Assembly (NCBI GenBank): GCA_037176885.1
Contig: JAWWNJ010000143.1
Span: forward strand, 248,001-312,000
Origin: Favolaschia claudopus
Lineage: Eukaryota > Basidiomycota > Agaricomycetes > Agaricales > Mycenaceae
DNA length: 64,000 bases
Direction of reading: 5' to 3'
Shown here: piece after piece, positions 18,690 through 29,259 of the stretch
Layout of the letters: every line of letters starts with the position of its first letter
Numbering within the stretch: position 1 is the stretch's first letter
Notes under the pieces: generated by a model
What the model was told of the DNA's origin: nothing
Databases searched by the model: none
What the model saw: only the letters and a program-made list of their open reading frames with translations
Made by a program: the position numbers and the translations under genes

Positions 18690-21600
18690 CTATATATCAC
18701 GCCATTTCTTTGCCAACGTCTTTATCAGTGACCGATTTTTCACTCGCGCGGAGTTTCTAGGGCTTGAATTCTTGCCTCTCTGTCTCCTCCCTACCTCTTC
18801 TTCTTGAGAAAGGACTCGTATGACATCCAGCAACCCGGCACGTTCCTTCTTTCGCTCTCTGCGGACGTACGAGGCGATTTCGGAATTGGTGGCTGCTGGG
18901 TGCGTCTTTTTGAAGTCGGACGTCCGTGAAGTCCTCCATTTCTTCTCTGCCGTGGTGTCAGCCAACGACATCTTGCGCATACCCTTTACATATAGAGTCT
19001 TAGCATCGCGAGCTCGATTCAACGCAAGCATTTGTGCTTGGGTCAGGGACTCGTGCCAAAAACAGAGGCCGGCGAATCTGCAATTGTGGGTTAGTAAAGG
19101 CTTTGAAATTGGAGGCAATAAATACGATGTGCGGCCCATATTGATGTAGTGTCCGTGCCCCACGAAATCGTGAGGGCCGACTGTATATCCCTTTGTTTCT
19201 TCTTTCACGTGCGAGAAGGTGTAGGCGTCTCGCGTGCGTTCGCTCTCCAGTGTGAACATGGGTACAGGTGGTTTGATCAGGGGTGGAGGTTCATCGACAC
19301 TGTCGTTTCGCTTATACAATGGATTCTCCCAGTATTAGGTGCGACACTTACTTGTCCCATTTTGTTTGTTTGGGCTGATAAATGGTAAAAGGGGGATGGA
19401 ATAAAGACCATGTGTACCCCTTTCGGTTGGCCGTGCTAAACAGCTTGGTCTCTCGCCATCTTGTGGGTTGTCGAAGCAATGAGAGACTGGTTGAGTCGAT
19501 GCGAGTCTCTGAAAGTAAGGTGAGTTTGGTTAGCACTGTGGATGATGCTTACCGTGGTCCAAGAAAGAAGGGTGTGTGCGGTAATAAGTGATTATCGGAT
19601 TCTCCTCCCAAGGGAACGAATTGGCGAGAATCTCTATCTCTTCCGACGTGAGAAGCACTATGGATTTGAAACGAAGGCGGTTGGGTTCATCCTCGATATC
19701 CTTGGTGAGCTGTCGATACTCTTTCTCCTGCTTGACTACTAGTGACCTAGTACTCTGTAGCTCGGACAGGACACTATCCCAGGCAGATCCCGCTATCACT
19801 GAACCTAAGTGGCCGTACTGGGTAACAGCGAATCGAATGGAAGACATGTCGAAGGCGAGAGTCAACGGGAGGCGGGCGACCTTGCGGGAGGCGGTGAAAA
19901 AGTCGGACGAGGTGCCAGGTGCTGAACGCGAGAGCTTAGCAGGTGCCGCGCGTGACTTTGTTTGCTTGCCCTTCTGCCGCGACGGTTTCGTGAGCATCAT
20001 CTGTTTCTCAGCTTCTGCCAATGCGTCCGCTAACTGAGCGCTGGCATCTTGCCATGAAACTACACTGGATCGCTGTGCGCCAACTGTTAGCGAGTCAAAC
20101 CACATCTGGTGAGATAAAGGCTTACATTGTATTGGTCTATCAACCTAGCCTCTAACTCTGTTACATGAGCGCGCTTCCGTCCGTGGACTTTAAGTGATTC
20201 CGCGTAGCTGTGAGTCGGTTGTGCATTCGGGTCCTTGTCTGGCATGCGGATAACTCACTGGAGCCGTTGTTCATCAGTGACGCTAAGCGCAAAATCCGGC
20301 GTTCCCCCTGGGATGGTCTGGGGTGGTTTGGGATCAGAGCGAAGGGCGGAATGTACGTATGACCTGGGGAAAAGGTAAGTGATATTCGTGAGTCTATTCG
20401 TGAGTCGGTGGTGTAGAGATCGTACCGCGTTTGCAGAGCCTTGGGTGTGATGAATTGAATGAAGGCCTCGCATAGAATACAAAACAGTACTGGGTTTGAT
20501 AGGACTGTATAAAAAAGAATCCAAGGGAAGAAGCCTGTGTTTTGTCAACTCCAGTGCAGGATACAGGAGGCAAGGGAGATGTGAAATAGACTGACCTGCA
20601 ATGGCCATCACGTCGTTCGTTCCGTACTTGCCCAAGCCTCGAAATGGGTGCTTCCCCGATCTGCTGAGGGCAGACACTAGAGTCATGGTTTTGCTGAGTT
20701 TGCGGAGGCGTCGCGCCAGCCATTTAGCGGTGTAAACACACCAGCCGGGATAGTCGTGTACTGGATCTAAAAAAGTCAGAAATAGAGATACGATACTATT
20801 TCTGGTGAATAGATCGATCTTACCGGGTACATATCGTGCCCTGTAGTGAGCTTTTTCTTCAGTAGGGGTCCGCCAGTGAATCTACGTTGTCGTTGTGACG
20901 ACGAGACGGGTTTATCAGAAGAAGAAGACACACCCGAAAGTTATTGTCAAACGAATTAAATGACAAGGTGTGTGTCGGAAACTCTATAGCCAGACCGATC
21001 TTAAAGCCGCGTTCCTACGATGATGTCAGGCGCCGCGTCTCGATGTAACATACGGTAACATACGCACCGAGCTGGGTACATGCATTATCCCCTCCCATTG
21101 TTCCTTCGTGTATATCTGTGGCGATGTATGTAGTAGAGGTTCTATCTGAGCACGAGAGACATCGGAATGAGCTAGAGGAAGAGGTGGTGTAGTTGAATGC
21201 ATTACCTCCAGACAAGCAGTGCCCAAATCCATAATTGTTTTCCTAGCGTCGTACATAAGTCCCTTCAGCTTGAGTCCGACCTGACGGATCGATCGGAGTG
21301 GACCGCTGACGAAGATAGCCGGAAAGACGTATTTCGGCCAATAATATCTTGTATAGTCTGTGAAATGTTTATCGGAAGCGGGTGCGGGTGGCGGCGGGAA
21401 CGGTAAGGAAGAAAAGGGGTCAGCTGGAATGTCGTTGTCGTTGGATGTACTCGGAGGGGGTGCGTGAGAGGGCTCGGGCTCGACGTCGTTGGATGTACTC
21501 GGAGGGGGAACATGAGCGGGCTCGGGCTCGACGTCGTACGCATTTGGGTGTGGTGCGTTACCTGGCGCGTCAGATGTATCCTGTTTGTGCGAACACCCTG

Positions 21601-22661
21601 AGATGGCTGGAGCGGCGGTTGCTTTTTGGCCAAAGAATAACCGGTTGAATGCAGAGACTTGACGTGACTTGCGTGAGTTGCTCCGTACATTACGAACCGC
21701 TGATGTGCTGCTACCGTTGGACGCGGTAGGATCTTGAGTAGTCTGCTTCTAAAGAGCGTAAACCTAACAGTAAGAATCGGTAATAATCTTCTCACCGAGG
21801 GTTTGCCGACCGCCTTGCTGCTAGTACTCCGTTGTTGATTGTTCGTATTTGAGGGGCGTACCGCCGCATTGTTATCGACGTCGGAGTCTCCCTCGGAATC
21901 TACATCCGATTCCCAATCCGATTCTGAATCGGACCCATCGCTGTCGTAGTAGTTCGCCGCGTTAGTGATACTTTTCTTGCCGTTGCCTTTCTTCTTCTTC
22001 TTGTCTGGGATCCGCGTCTGCGTCGGGTCTCTACCTCGATAAACTTCCGGCATATGAGCAGTGAGTTTGACGACCAACGGAGTGGTGGAAGGACGATCCC
22101 CGATCTTGTAAGGTACGTGTAGGGGCAAGCGTTGGCGATGCCAGGGCACAGGTACTACGTTTTGCGCCGTTTGAATGCTACCTTTGGATGTCTTTCAAGC
22201 ACTCACATGCTTCGGGTACGGTCTCTACTCCGTACTGTAGTTCTCTGAGGGCGGTACAGAAAGAACCCCATGAAGCGTGATTAGGGGATATTTGTCGGCG
22301 GATGGGAGGATGCAGGCCTTCCCAGACCTGGAACCGTCTTAGTTACGATGTAGATGCTCATTGTAGGCGCACTCACCTGGAGTATTAGCAGCCCGTGGGT
22401 GTCCGGTATGGCGTCGGCTAGATCTTCGATATCGTTGGCCCATTGCGCGAGGCGATCACGTTGAAGAGCTGTCTTGGATAGTGAGGACGCGGCGTGCAGG
22501 AGCCGTTCTTCTCTTTCAATGCAGTCTTTGTGCTCCTTCTTCGTTAGATCGCACCAGAGCCCAATGACACGCAGATTTTCGGACGATAGTATGTTCATGG
22601 TGAGGATGAATAGTAAGATGAGATACGGAAAGAAATATCCCGCCTCCAGAATTTCGGGCAT
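18690..22661 (-). CDS. Large multi-exon hypothetical protein
   Basis: Coding exons can be followed on the minus strand from ATG 22661 to a stop at 18690. The first exon (MPEILEAGYFFPYLIL...) continues into an exon that reads VWEGLHPPIRRQISPNHASW at ~22340-22205. Next come an acidic Ser/Asp-rich part (DSDGSDSESDWESDVDSEGD) and a stretch with two 16-residue repeats DVEPEP[AS]H[VA]PPPSTSN (around 21440-21540). Further exons lie at 20105-19530 and 19319-18690; the last has a basic tail. The N-terminal helical part faintly recalls a retrotransposon Gag, but no zinc knuckle, protease or RT follows. Exon borders in 19.3-21.2 kb are uncertain. No function can be assigned. Confidence 0.55.
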
Positions 22662-22689
22662 TGTTGTAACAAGAGGATGGGGCGCAAGA

Positions 22690-23560
22690 TAAAAGCGAGG
22701 CAGATAGAGGAGAGCGGGAGATTGATTAATTGCTTAACCTTTAGGTTAGGCTACCCAGAGAGGCTTGCGTTTCGTTGCGCGGAACAAATAACCGCGGGGG
22801 CCGCCGCCAAATAAAGTATGTGTCACCTTATATGCGTAAGCTTGTTTCAACGCCAGAGTCTCCGCCGTTTTAACTTTTCTCTCAGCTGGCGTATTCAGCT
22901 TGAGCATCAAGATCTTAACAGATTGCCATCTCATCCGCAAATGCTCTGTGGGCACCAAGTGGGCACCATCGTGCATGCACAAAGAAGGAGTCGCCTTGAA
23001 TTGCAGCGACGCTGCGACAATCGGAGATTTAGGGGCAATGAATTTAGGGGTTCGCTCACAGTAGCTGCTTACTCGGTAAAATCTCCCCCTCAACCAAAGT
23101 AAATACAGATGCCTCTATTTTTGGTAGGTTAACCTTCGCATCCCGCGTAATGCAGACTCCAGCGACATTACCTATTTCATCTCGTTTTTTTTGGGGGGAA
23201 ATAGGTGATTTCGGCCCGTGTTGTGTGCCTGTTCCTGCCGAGACAATGTGCAGCGGCGCCGCAGGACATCAACTTTCAAGTTGTTCAGAGGAAATCACGG
23301 TGTCAGAATTTATGATAAGAGATTAAATCGAGTATTTTGGAAGCGGCAGGACTGAGACCGAAAGTCGTGAAATTTATCAAAGGTTAAGCTTCCGCCTCGC
23401 AGAGGCCATATACCGGTCATGAGGTGGATAGCGCACAGACCAATTTCTCACGACCGACGTGACGTGAGAACCAATGTGCGACACATTCTGTCATAACCCA
23501 CACTCATTCCCTCTACTTCTCTGCCTTTACGCCGGAACTGTCCTATCGTGTCTATCTGAG
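22690..23560. other. Divergent promoter region between two genes
   Basis: No gene supported. The minus-strand gene starting at 22661 and the RING gene starting at 23561 point away from each other across these 870 bp. Confidence 0.5.
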
Positions 23561-24560
23561 ATGCCCAAGAGCAAGAAAAACGCACCGGTGAATGAATTGC
23601 TGTAGTCAGAGCTAACAAACTGATCTGGTTGAATCAGACTAAAAAAAAGGCGCCGTCTCGCTCTCCTCGCAGCAAGGAGAAAACCAGAGCTCCATCTGAG
23701 TCTAGCGAAGAAGATCCAGACGAAACCATCCGTCTGAAGTGGCTCCCTGTTCCACCCCCAGGCTGGCGGTTCGATTTCAATCCCAACGGTCCTCGCAACT
23801 CCGATAAATCGGCGCCGCTCGTGTTGATCGATCACGACGACGAGGACGAGGAGGTCCTAGCGAACACACAGGAGGAATTCGAGGCTGGATTGGCATCAGG
23901 TCCAGGTGCGTGTGCCGTTCAGTTGAACTCCTGAAACGACTACTCAACCAATTGTAGTAACTGCACGGTCTACTGCTGTCGCTTCGTCTGCAAGCGCTTC
24001 CGCAAGTGCAAGGACCAGTCAGCCCGCGCCCTCATCTAGCCGCAGCCGCAACCAACAAACCCCACCTCAGCCAGTCCCTATGACCATCAAAGAACATTTT
24101 GAACGATATGGATCTTTAACGCACGAGGCGAAGACTGCAGTCCCGGAAGACTTCATCATTGGAAGAAGACCTCGTACTTATCGAGAGCTTCCAGATACAG
24201 AGGACAACCACCCCTTCAAGTGCCCTATATGCCTACATCTCAAGACCCACCCGGTACTGTAGGTCCCTATCTTTTTTTTCATCTCGTTTGTTAGAAGCCC
24301 ATTACAGCGCGCTGTGTGGCCATATGTTTTGTGCTCTCTGCATTAGATCATGCCTGCGTAACAGCTTCGAATGCCCGATGTGCAAGACTGTCATGCTAAC
24401 CGCTCCGATTGCGGTCCCTGTGATAAACAGCATGATCGACGCGAAATTTTCCTCTGCAGAATATCCAGTGAAATACAGCATCAACTGGTATAACCTTCCC
24501 AACGTGAGCACATCAACTCTCCCTTCGATATATACTTACAACCAGCTCAGACGTGCCTGA
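23561..24560 (+). CDS. RING-finger protein, probable E3 ubiquitin ligase
   Basis: Exons 23561-23587, 23638-23905, 23958-24258 and 24308-24560, with introns of 50, 52 and 49 nt. The first part is basic then acidic. A segment with KWLPVPPPGWRFDFNPNG comes next, followed by a Ser/Ala-rich linker. The C3HC4 RING is at about 24230-24390: CPICLHLKTHPVL, then ALCGHMFCALCIR, then CPMC. The third intron falls inside the RING, and only the 24258/24308 junction keeps it intact. Such domains bind E2 enzymes. A further intron 24504-24550 is possible, which would move the stop to 24649. The RING is at the C-terminus with no other domain visible. Confidence 0.8.
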
Positions 24561-24699
24561 TTTCACTACATCGAATTTTGTCTACTACATACAGTCCAAT
24601 ATGCCAGTATTATGAATATGATTATGTCTATGCACTTAGCGTGAGTTAAGTTAGTGGGCTCTGCCGCGAAGCGCGCTACCATAGTTATCTGGTATTTGT

Positions 24700-25159
24700 T
24701 AGTCTCGTACGCACGACCCTCATGACATCCCAATTTGGGAGCTAGTCTCGTACGCACGACCCTCATGACATCCCAATTTGGGAGCCCTGTCATGAGGGTC
24801 TGGGCTGGAACCAGCCGCGGAGGAGGACATGAAGCTCTTAAGAGTGGGACCCCGGCGTTTTGACGCCCTGAGAGTCCGGCTGTCACTGCCACTGACAAGG
24901 ACCCCGAAGGTTTCTGTCCCTTCCTGCGTTACACAAAGATGTAGAATAAATCTGAAAATAATTGAGAGAGCTCTTACACTATATACCTCAAACTTTGTCT
25001 CAAAAAATCTGCGGGATACGGGTTGGAGGTAAGCAAACAAGAGCGCTCAAATCCGAGAAAATTAGAGCTTCATGTCCTCCTCCGCGGCTGGTTCCAGCCC
25101 AGACCCTCATGACAGGGCTCCCAAATTGGGATGTCATGAGGGTCGTGCGTACGAGACTA
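24700..25159. mobile_element. 460 bp non-autonomous long-TIR element (Mutator-like MITE)
   Basis: Inverted repeats of about 96 bp (24743-24838 and 25064-25159) face each other, nearly perfect, and the ends read TAGTCTCGTACG...CGTACGAGACTA. The element is flanked by a 9 bp direct repeat GGTATTTGT at 24691-24699 and 25160-25168. Long TIRs with a 9 bp duplication are the hallmark of Mutator-like elements. The outer 43 bp of the left arm is duplicated in tandem (24700-24742 and from 24743). There is no transposase, so movement depends on another element. Confidence 0.85.
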
Positions 25160-25213
25160 GGTATTTGTTGAGGGGGTAATTGATATGATTAGAGAAGAGT
25201 AGGCGATAGTTTT

Positions 25214-26235
25214 TCAGGTACTTACCCCGAAGCTAAATATTGATTGGGTATTGAATTAGGTCCCAGGACCCAGATTGGCTTCAACTTCCAAAACTTACTC
25301 TGAATGTGCGCCACCGAGTGTCGTTTCGGATTCTTGGCTTGGATAATGCAAGAGACGCAACCTCGAAGGGTTCGATTTCGTCTACTCACAGATCAATTGA
25401 GCGCCGGATTATAAGCATCACACCGAAAAGCACAGTAAGTACCTTATCGTCAAGGAAATCTTCGGTGAATCCCAGCGCCAAAGCAATCAGCCGAAACAGG
25501 ACGTTCCCGAGATCCAACGCATGTTCGCTGTGGTTAGAATTTAAATAGCTAGTTGCAAACGGAATAGTGAATCAGAGATTCGGAAACTCACTAGTAATTT
25601 AAAACCGTCGCACGCATTCGCGGAAGACGATCCGGCCATTTATTGACACTTGGGCTAGGGCGTCCGTCTTTCTCCTCTGCCCGATCCTCCCTTTTGACTG
25701 TGAATCCCTCCATCAAATCGAGCGCGCCGCTGGGATCTAACTTGGAGTTCCGGATGGGACGATATCCTACGTTGTCGCTTGCACATGAATGATACATGAG
25801 CAATCGAAGCCGGATTGGAACGATATTCTAGTCCCACCTGAGGGGATCTGCTTGCCAGAGCTGGTGTCAAGTGGCACCGAATCGAGTTTGGATTCCGAGT
25901 TTGTGTAATAAAGCTATGTGCACAGTACCTCCATCTTCGTAGCGTCGCTCAATGAGAAAAAGTCCGCAGAGGCTTGAAGGCAGTGGCGAAGGACCTCTTC
26001 TGGGATATTGTGATTCTTCACTGGGTGAAAAAGTATGTGTTGAAAGGAAGTCAATGAGATATATGTCACCGTAAAATAACCCAAGGGTCTGGCATGCGTC
26101 ACGAATCTCCTCTACTAGATCATCTTGAGAGGAATGCAAGTCGCTGTGGAGAACAGGAATTAATTCTGAAAAATCATCAGGTTTACTCGACGACGGACGT
26201 ACTTACACGTGAGGAATATTTTCGTGGCTTGGCAT
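25214..26235 (-). pseudogene. Truncated 2OG-Fe(II) dioxygenase gene
   Basis: The minus-strand exons carry a DIOX_N-type start (MPSHENIPHV, then SSQDDLVEEIRDACQTLG, NIPEEVLRHCLQASADFFSL), a middle part (GALDLMEGFTV, ALDLGNVLFRLIALALG) and the first iron-binding motif in GGAHSDFG. The frame then stops (TGA 25216-25214). No sequence for the second iron His or the 2OG-binding Arg follows before the MITE at 25159 and the RING gene. A full-length isopenicillin-N-synthase-like enzyme would need roughly 100 more residues. It therefore looks like a broken gene with its 3' end lost. Exon borders in 25.6-25.9 kb are approximate. Confidence 0.65.
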
Positions 26236-26508
26236 CTGAATTGGCTAGCGACTGAAATCGACGGCAAGACTAATAACTTGTAGGGCAGCGGTCCGAGATT
26301 CTAGGAAAACGAAAATAAGGAATTGCGGGATGATGGTGGTTCGAGTTCAAGCTGGATTGTGACAGTGTGACTGTCTGTTCCCTGGTTCCGGCATTTGCCG
26401 ACTTCGGTTCATTGTCCGGGTGGCCAACACATATATTCACTGCAGCGCAGAGGATACGCGAGTCCCGTTAAAAGAATCCTATTCATCATAATTATGTATG
26501 CTCTCCAA

Positions 26509-27948
26509 TTAAACAATCGCCAACGCATTCGGCGGACTCGCAATCCCCCCGACGACATTCAAATTTTGGATCGTAAAGAAAAACGAGTACCGCCCGAGTT
26601 CATGACAGGTCTTTGCTAGTTCTTCCAGGTTGAGGTACTCAACTGCGTCATGAAAAAAAACACGCATCACAAACGTAAATTTAAACCCAAGCATGAAATA
26701 ATTTACGCACCGATACTCATCCCCCACCCACCAATAAACACCTGATGCAGCGACCTCATATCACCATCGATAACATCCCCCGTGTTCGGCAGGACTTCAA
26801 ACGCGGGATTATCGCTCCCCACCAAAGACAGTTTCTTCGCCCACAACCACCTCAGCAAATCGCCAGACGCCTCCATACCGAGGAACGTCGCGTCGGCGTC
26901 GGCGCGATACGGTAAGATCGCTTGTTCATGTGCGGGGAGGGCGTTGTATTGCTGGGTGAATCCGGTCCGGACGACGAGGAAGTCACCGGGTTTGAAGAAC
27001 GATGAGGCGTTGAGACCTTGCCAGGCGGCGACCTCATCGAGCTCGGATGGCGAGATTGTCGTATTCTGAGAAGTATGAGATGAATACGTATCTATAGGGT
27101 TGGTGATGTACGACACGTACGCTGAATACATCAAACGTCGTGTTTTTGGACTCCATCCAGCCCGCCCAATCGAGCAAGACTCCGCGTCCTGCGATACCCT
27201 TCTGAGCAGCATCTGCGGTGCATTTTATCATTGATTGGAACTTGTCTAGGAATGAATGAACGACGCACTCTGGATTCCGAGTACAGTTGTGCCTTCTGCA
27301 GACACGATATCATCGAAGGTAATCAGATCGTTATAGAATCTGGCGTATCGTGTTCAATATCAATACAATCGTCACATTCGAACGACCCCCAATTCAACTC
27401 AAACAAGACTCACTGATACGTCGCCTGCTCGTTATTCGTCGAATACGGAAAATGCTTCAGCCCATCAAACTGCGTCGAAATCTGCGTATTCAGAGTAATA
27501 ACATCGTCTTGGTATCCCGCCCTGGGCTGTATCGCATGAATAAGTGGTCTCCGGACCGGATTCAGGGGTGGGTCGGGCATGCTGAGCTCCAGATTGAGAT
27601 TGATGGCGCGCCCGCCCGAGCTGAATCTCGTTTTTCGCCGCGAGGATGGTGGTGTTGCGAATGTGGTTGAGGGCGCCGAGTTGGTCGTTTTCGCCCTACA
27701 GGGACACAATTTAATTGAATGGCAGAATGCTCAGTTAGGAATTAGGAAAGCGAGGAACGCACCCAAGCGCCCCACGCCGCTCGTGTGGGGAAGGATGGAT
27801 GGAGCGGGAGCTCGTCGTATGTCGGCCAGTTGGCGTAGATGTCCGAGTCGTCGAATGCGCGGGAAACAAGCGTGAGGGGATGAGGGGTTGGCCGGGCGTG
27901 AGTGAAGATGGCTGCAACAATGACCGCGAGCGCGATGAAAGTGCTCAT
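26509..27948 (-). CDS. Secreted cyclase-family (kynurenine-formamidase-like) protein
   Basis: ATG at 27948; first exon 27773-27948 and second exon starting at 27695, followed by four more short introns. The protein starts with a signal peptide (FIALAVIVAAIFTHA). It contains segments of the fungal cyclase family (PF04199 type): INLNLELSMPDPPLNP, a metal-site-like TQFDGLKHF, GIAGRGVLLDWAGWME, GDFLVVRTGFTQQYN, and a C-terminus with GGIASPPNALAIV. The family hydrolyses cyclic or formylated amides in a metal-dependent way; the substrate here is unknown. The canonical HxGTHxD motif is replaced by QFDGLKH, as I recall for fungal members, so activity is uncertain. Confidence 0.75.
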
Positions 27949-29206
27949 GACGGCAGGAGGGGACGAGGTCACATTTGTAGAAAAGAGAACCGCGGCTTTT
28001 TATATGTTGTAGAACATGCGGAGCCGCACACGAAATGACTGGTGGCAGGAAGAACGTTAACATTAGTAACCGGCGAACATAGTTATAGAGTGAATTACCT
28101 ACAAACCCATACTTCTCCCCGGGAACGGAACGACTCCGCATCGAAGCTGGGTTGTTTGGATGACGAATTGGAGTTACTACGTTGAGATGAGCAATGTGAG
28201 AGACCAGCACAAGGGAGGAGTAGCATCTTGTGGCCAGAAGTACAAGAGCATGGAGAGAGGCGGATCGGTGCAGCAGCACTGGTGGGAATCGTCAGAACTG
28301 AGAACGATCCCGTGAACCATTACCATGACATGGTGTAACGAGAACGGCAGGGTCTTCGCGGGCTAATTCAGCTCATTACACGAAAAGAGTCGAAGACTTA
28401 CGTACTTGTTCCGGCGAAGCCTGCCTACCCACCTACCAAAACCATACGAAAAAACGCGTTCGGAAAGGCCGTTGGGAATAGAATCATTCCAGTCTTTCAA
28501 CAAATGTTCAGAGAAGGCAGACAGAACCTCACGGCTCCGAGCGGTGCTCCGATGGTTCTCGAAGATTCCTTCCGTTAGAATTCCGGAAAAGATCAAGAAA
28601 AGATGTCGAAAATACTGGCAGCTCCCTCTAATGTCTGCCTTGCCGTCTTGGACACTGGCACAACGCGTCATCTGAGGTGCTAGTGCATCTGTTCGACAGT
28701 TTTCTCTCTTCCAGAGCGTTAGGGGTGCGGTATACAGTGCACTGCAGCAAACCGTGGTGAAGGAAGCACCAGAAGAACACGTCACACTGTCACAGAAATG
28801 TCACACGGATGAAGCCGGCTTTGATTACCGGTTCGGCCGGAAGGCCCGGAACTCTTCCTCCCTCTTCCCACCACCTCGTTTCGAGTCCCATCTTTTGCTG
28901 CTCGGGTTTGACGACTTGATCGATGAACGTTATGAACTACCCTACAATTGGGCTGAACTTGGACTCCCCCCTTGTTCCGTGGCTCTGGCGTTTGAATTCT
29001 TCCTTTTTTCTACGAGTACATATCATTTCTTGACTTTCGTTGTCTCAATCGCAGAAATTCCGTCGATATGCGCTACCTGTTGCTAGGTTAGAAAGCTGGG
29101 AAATAGTGTCAAGCGTCGAGCGCTTTGAAATGTCCTAGGCCCTGGCTTCAATCTGCTGCTTTGATTGGTGTCGTGCGGTGCCAAAGCGTCGCTTTGATGA
29201 ACTACC
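27949..29206. other. Intergenic between divergent genes
   Basis: No gene that I can support. Open frames on both strands are short and lack recognisable features. Some may be 5' untranslated parts of the flanking cyclase and MYND genes. Confidence 0.45.
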
Positions 29207-29213
29207 TATAAAG
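29207..29213 (+). promoter_or_regulatory. TATA box of the MYND gene
   Basis: TATAAAG lies 53 bp upstream of the ATG at 29260, in the context ACCTATAAAGTC. Position and sequence fit a fungal core promoter. Confidence 0.45.
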
Positions 29214-29259
29214 TCTCTTAAGGTGTGCAACTCGCTCAGAATATTCAACAAATAGTTCT

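Noticed and set aside
27731..28279. 182-codon minus-strand frame upstream of the cyclase gene
   Set aside because: It overlaps the cyclase first exon in another frame and its promoter; no features of its own.
28363..28785. 140-codon minus-strand frame
   Set aside because: Unrecognised, no splice-supported extension, in a promoter-like interval between divergent genes.
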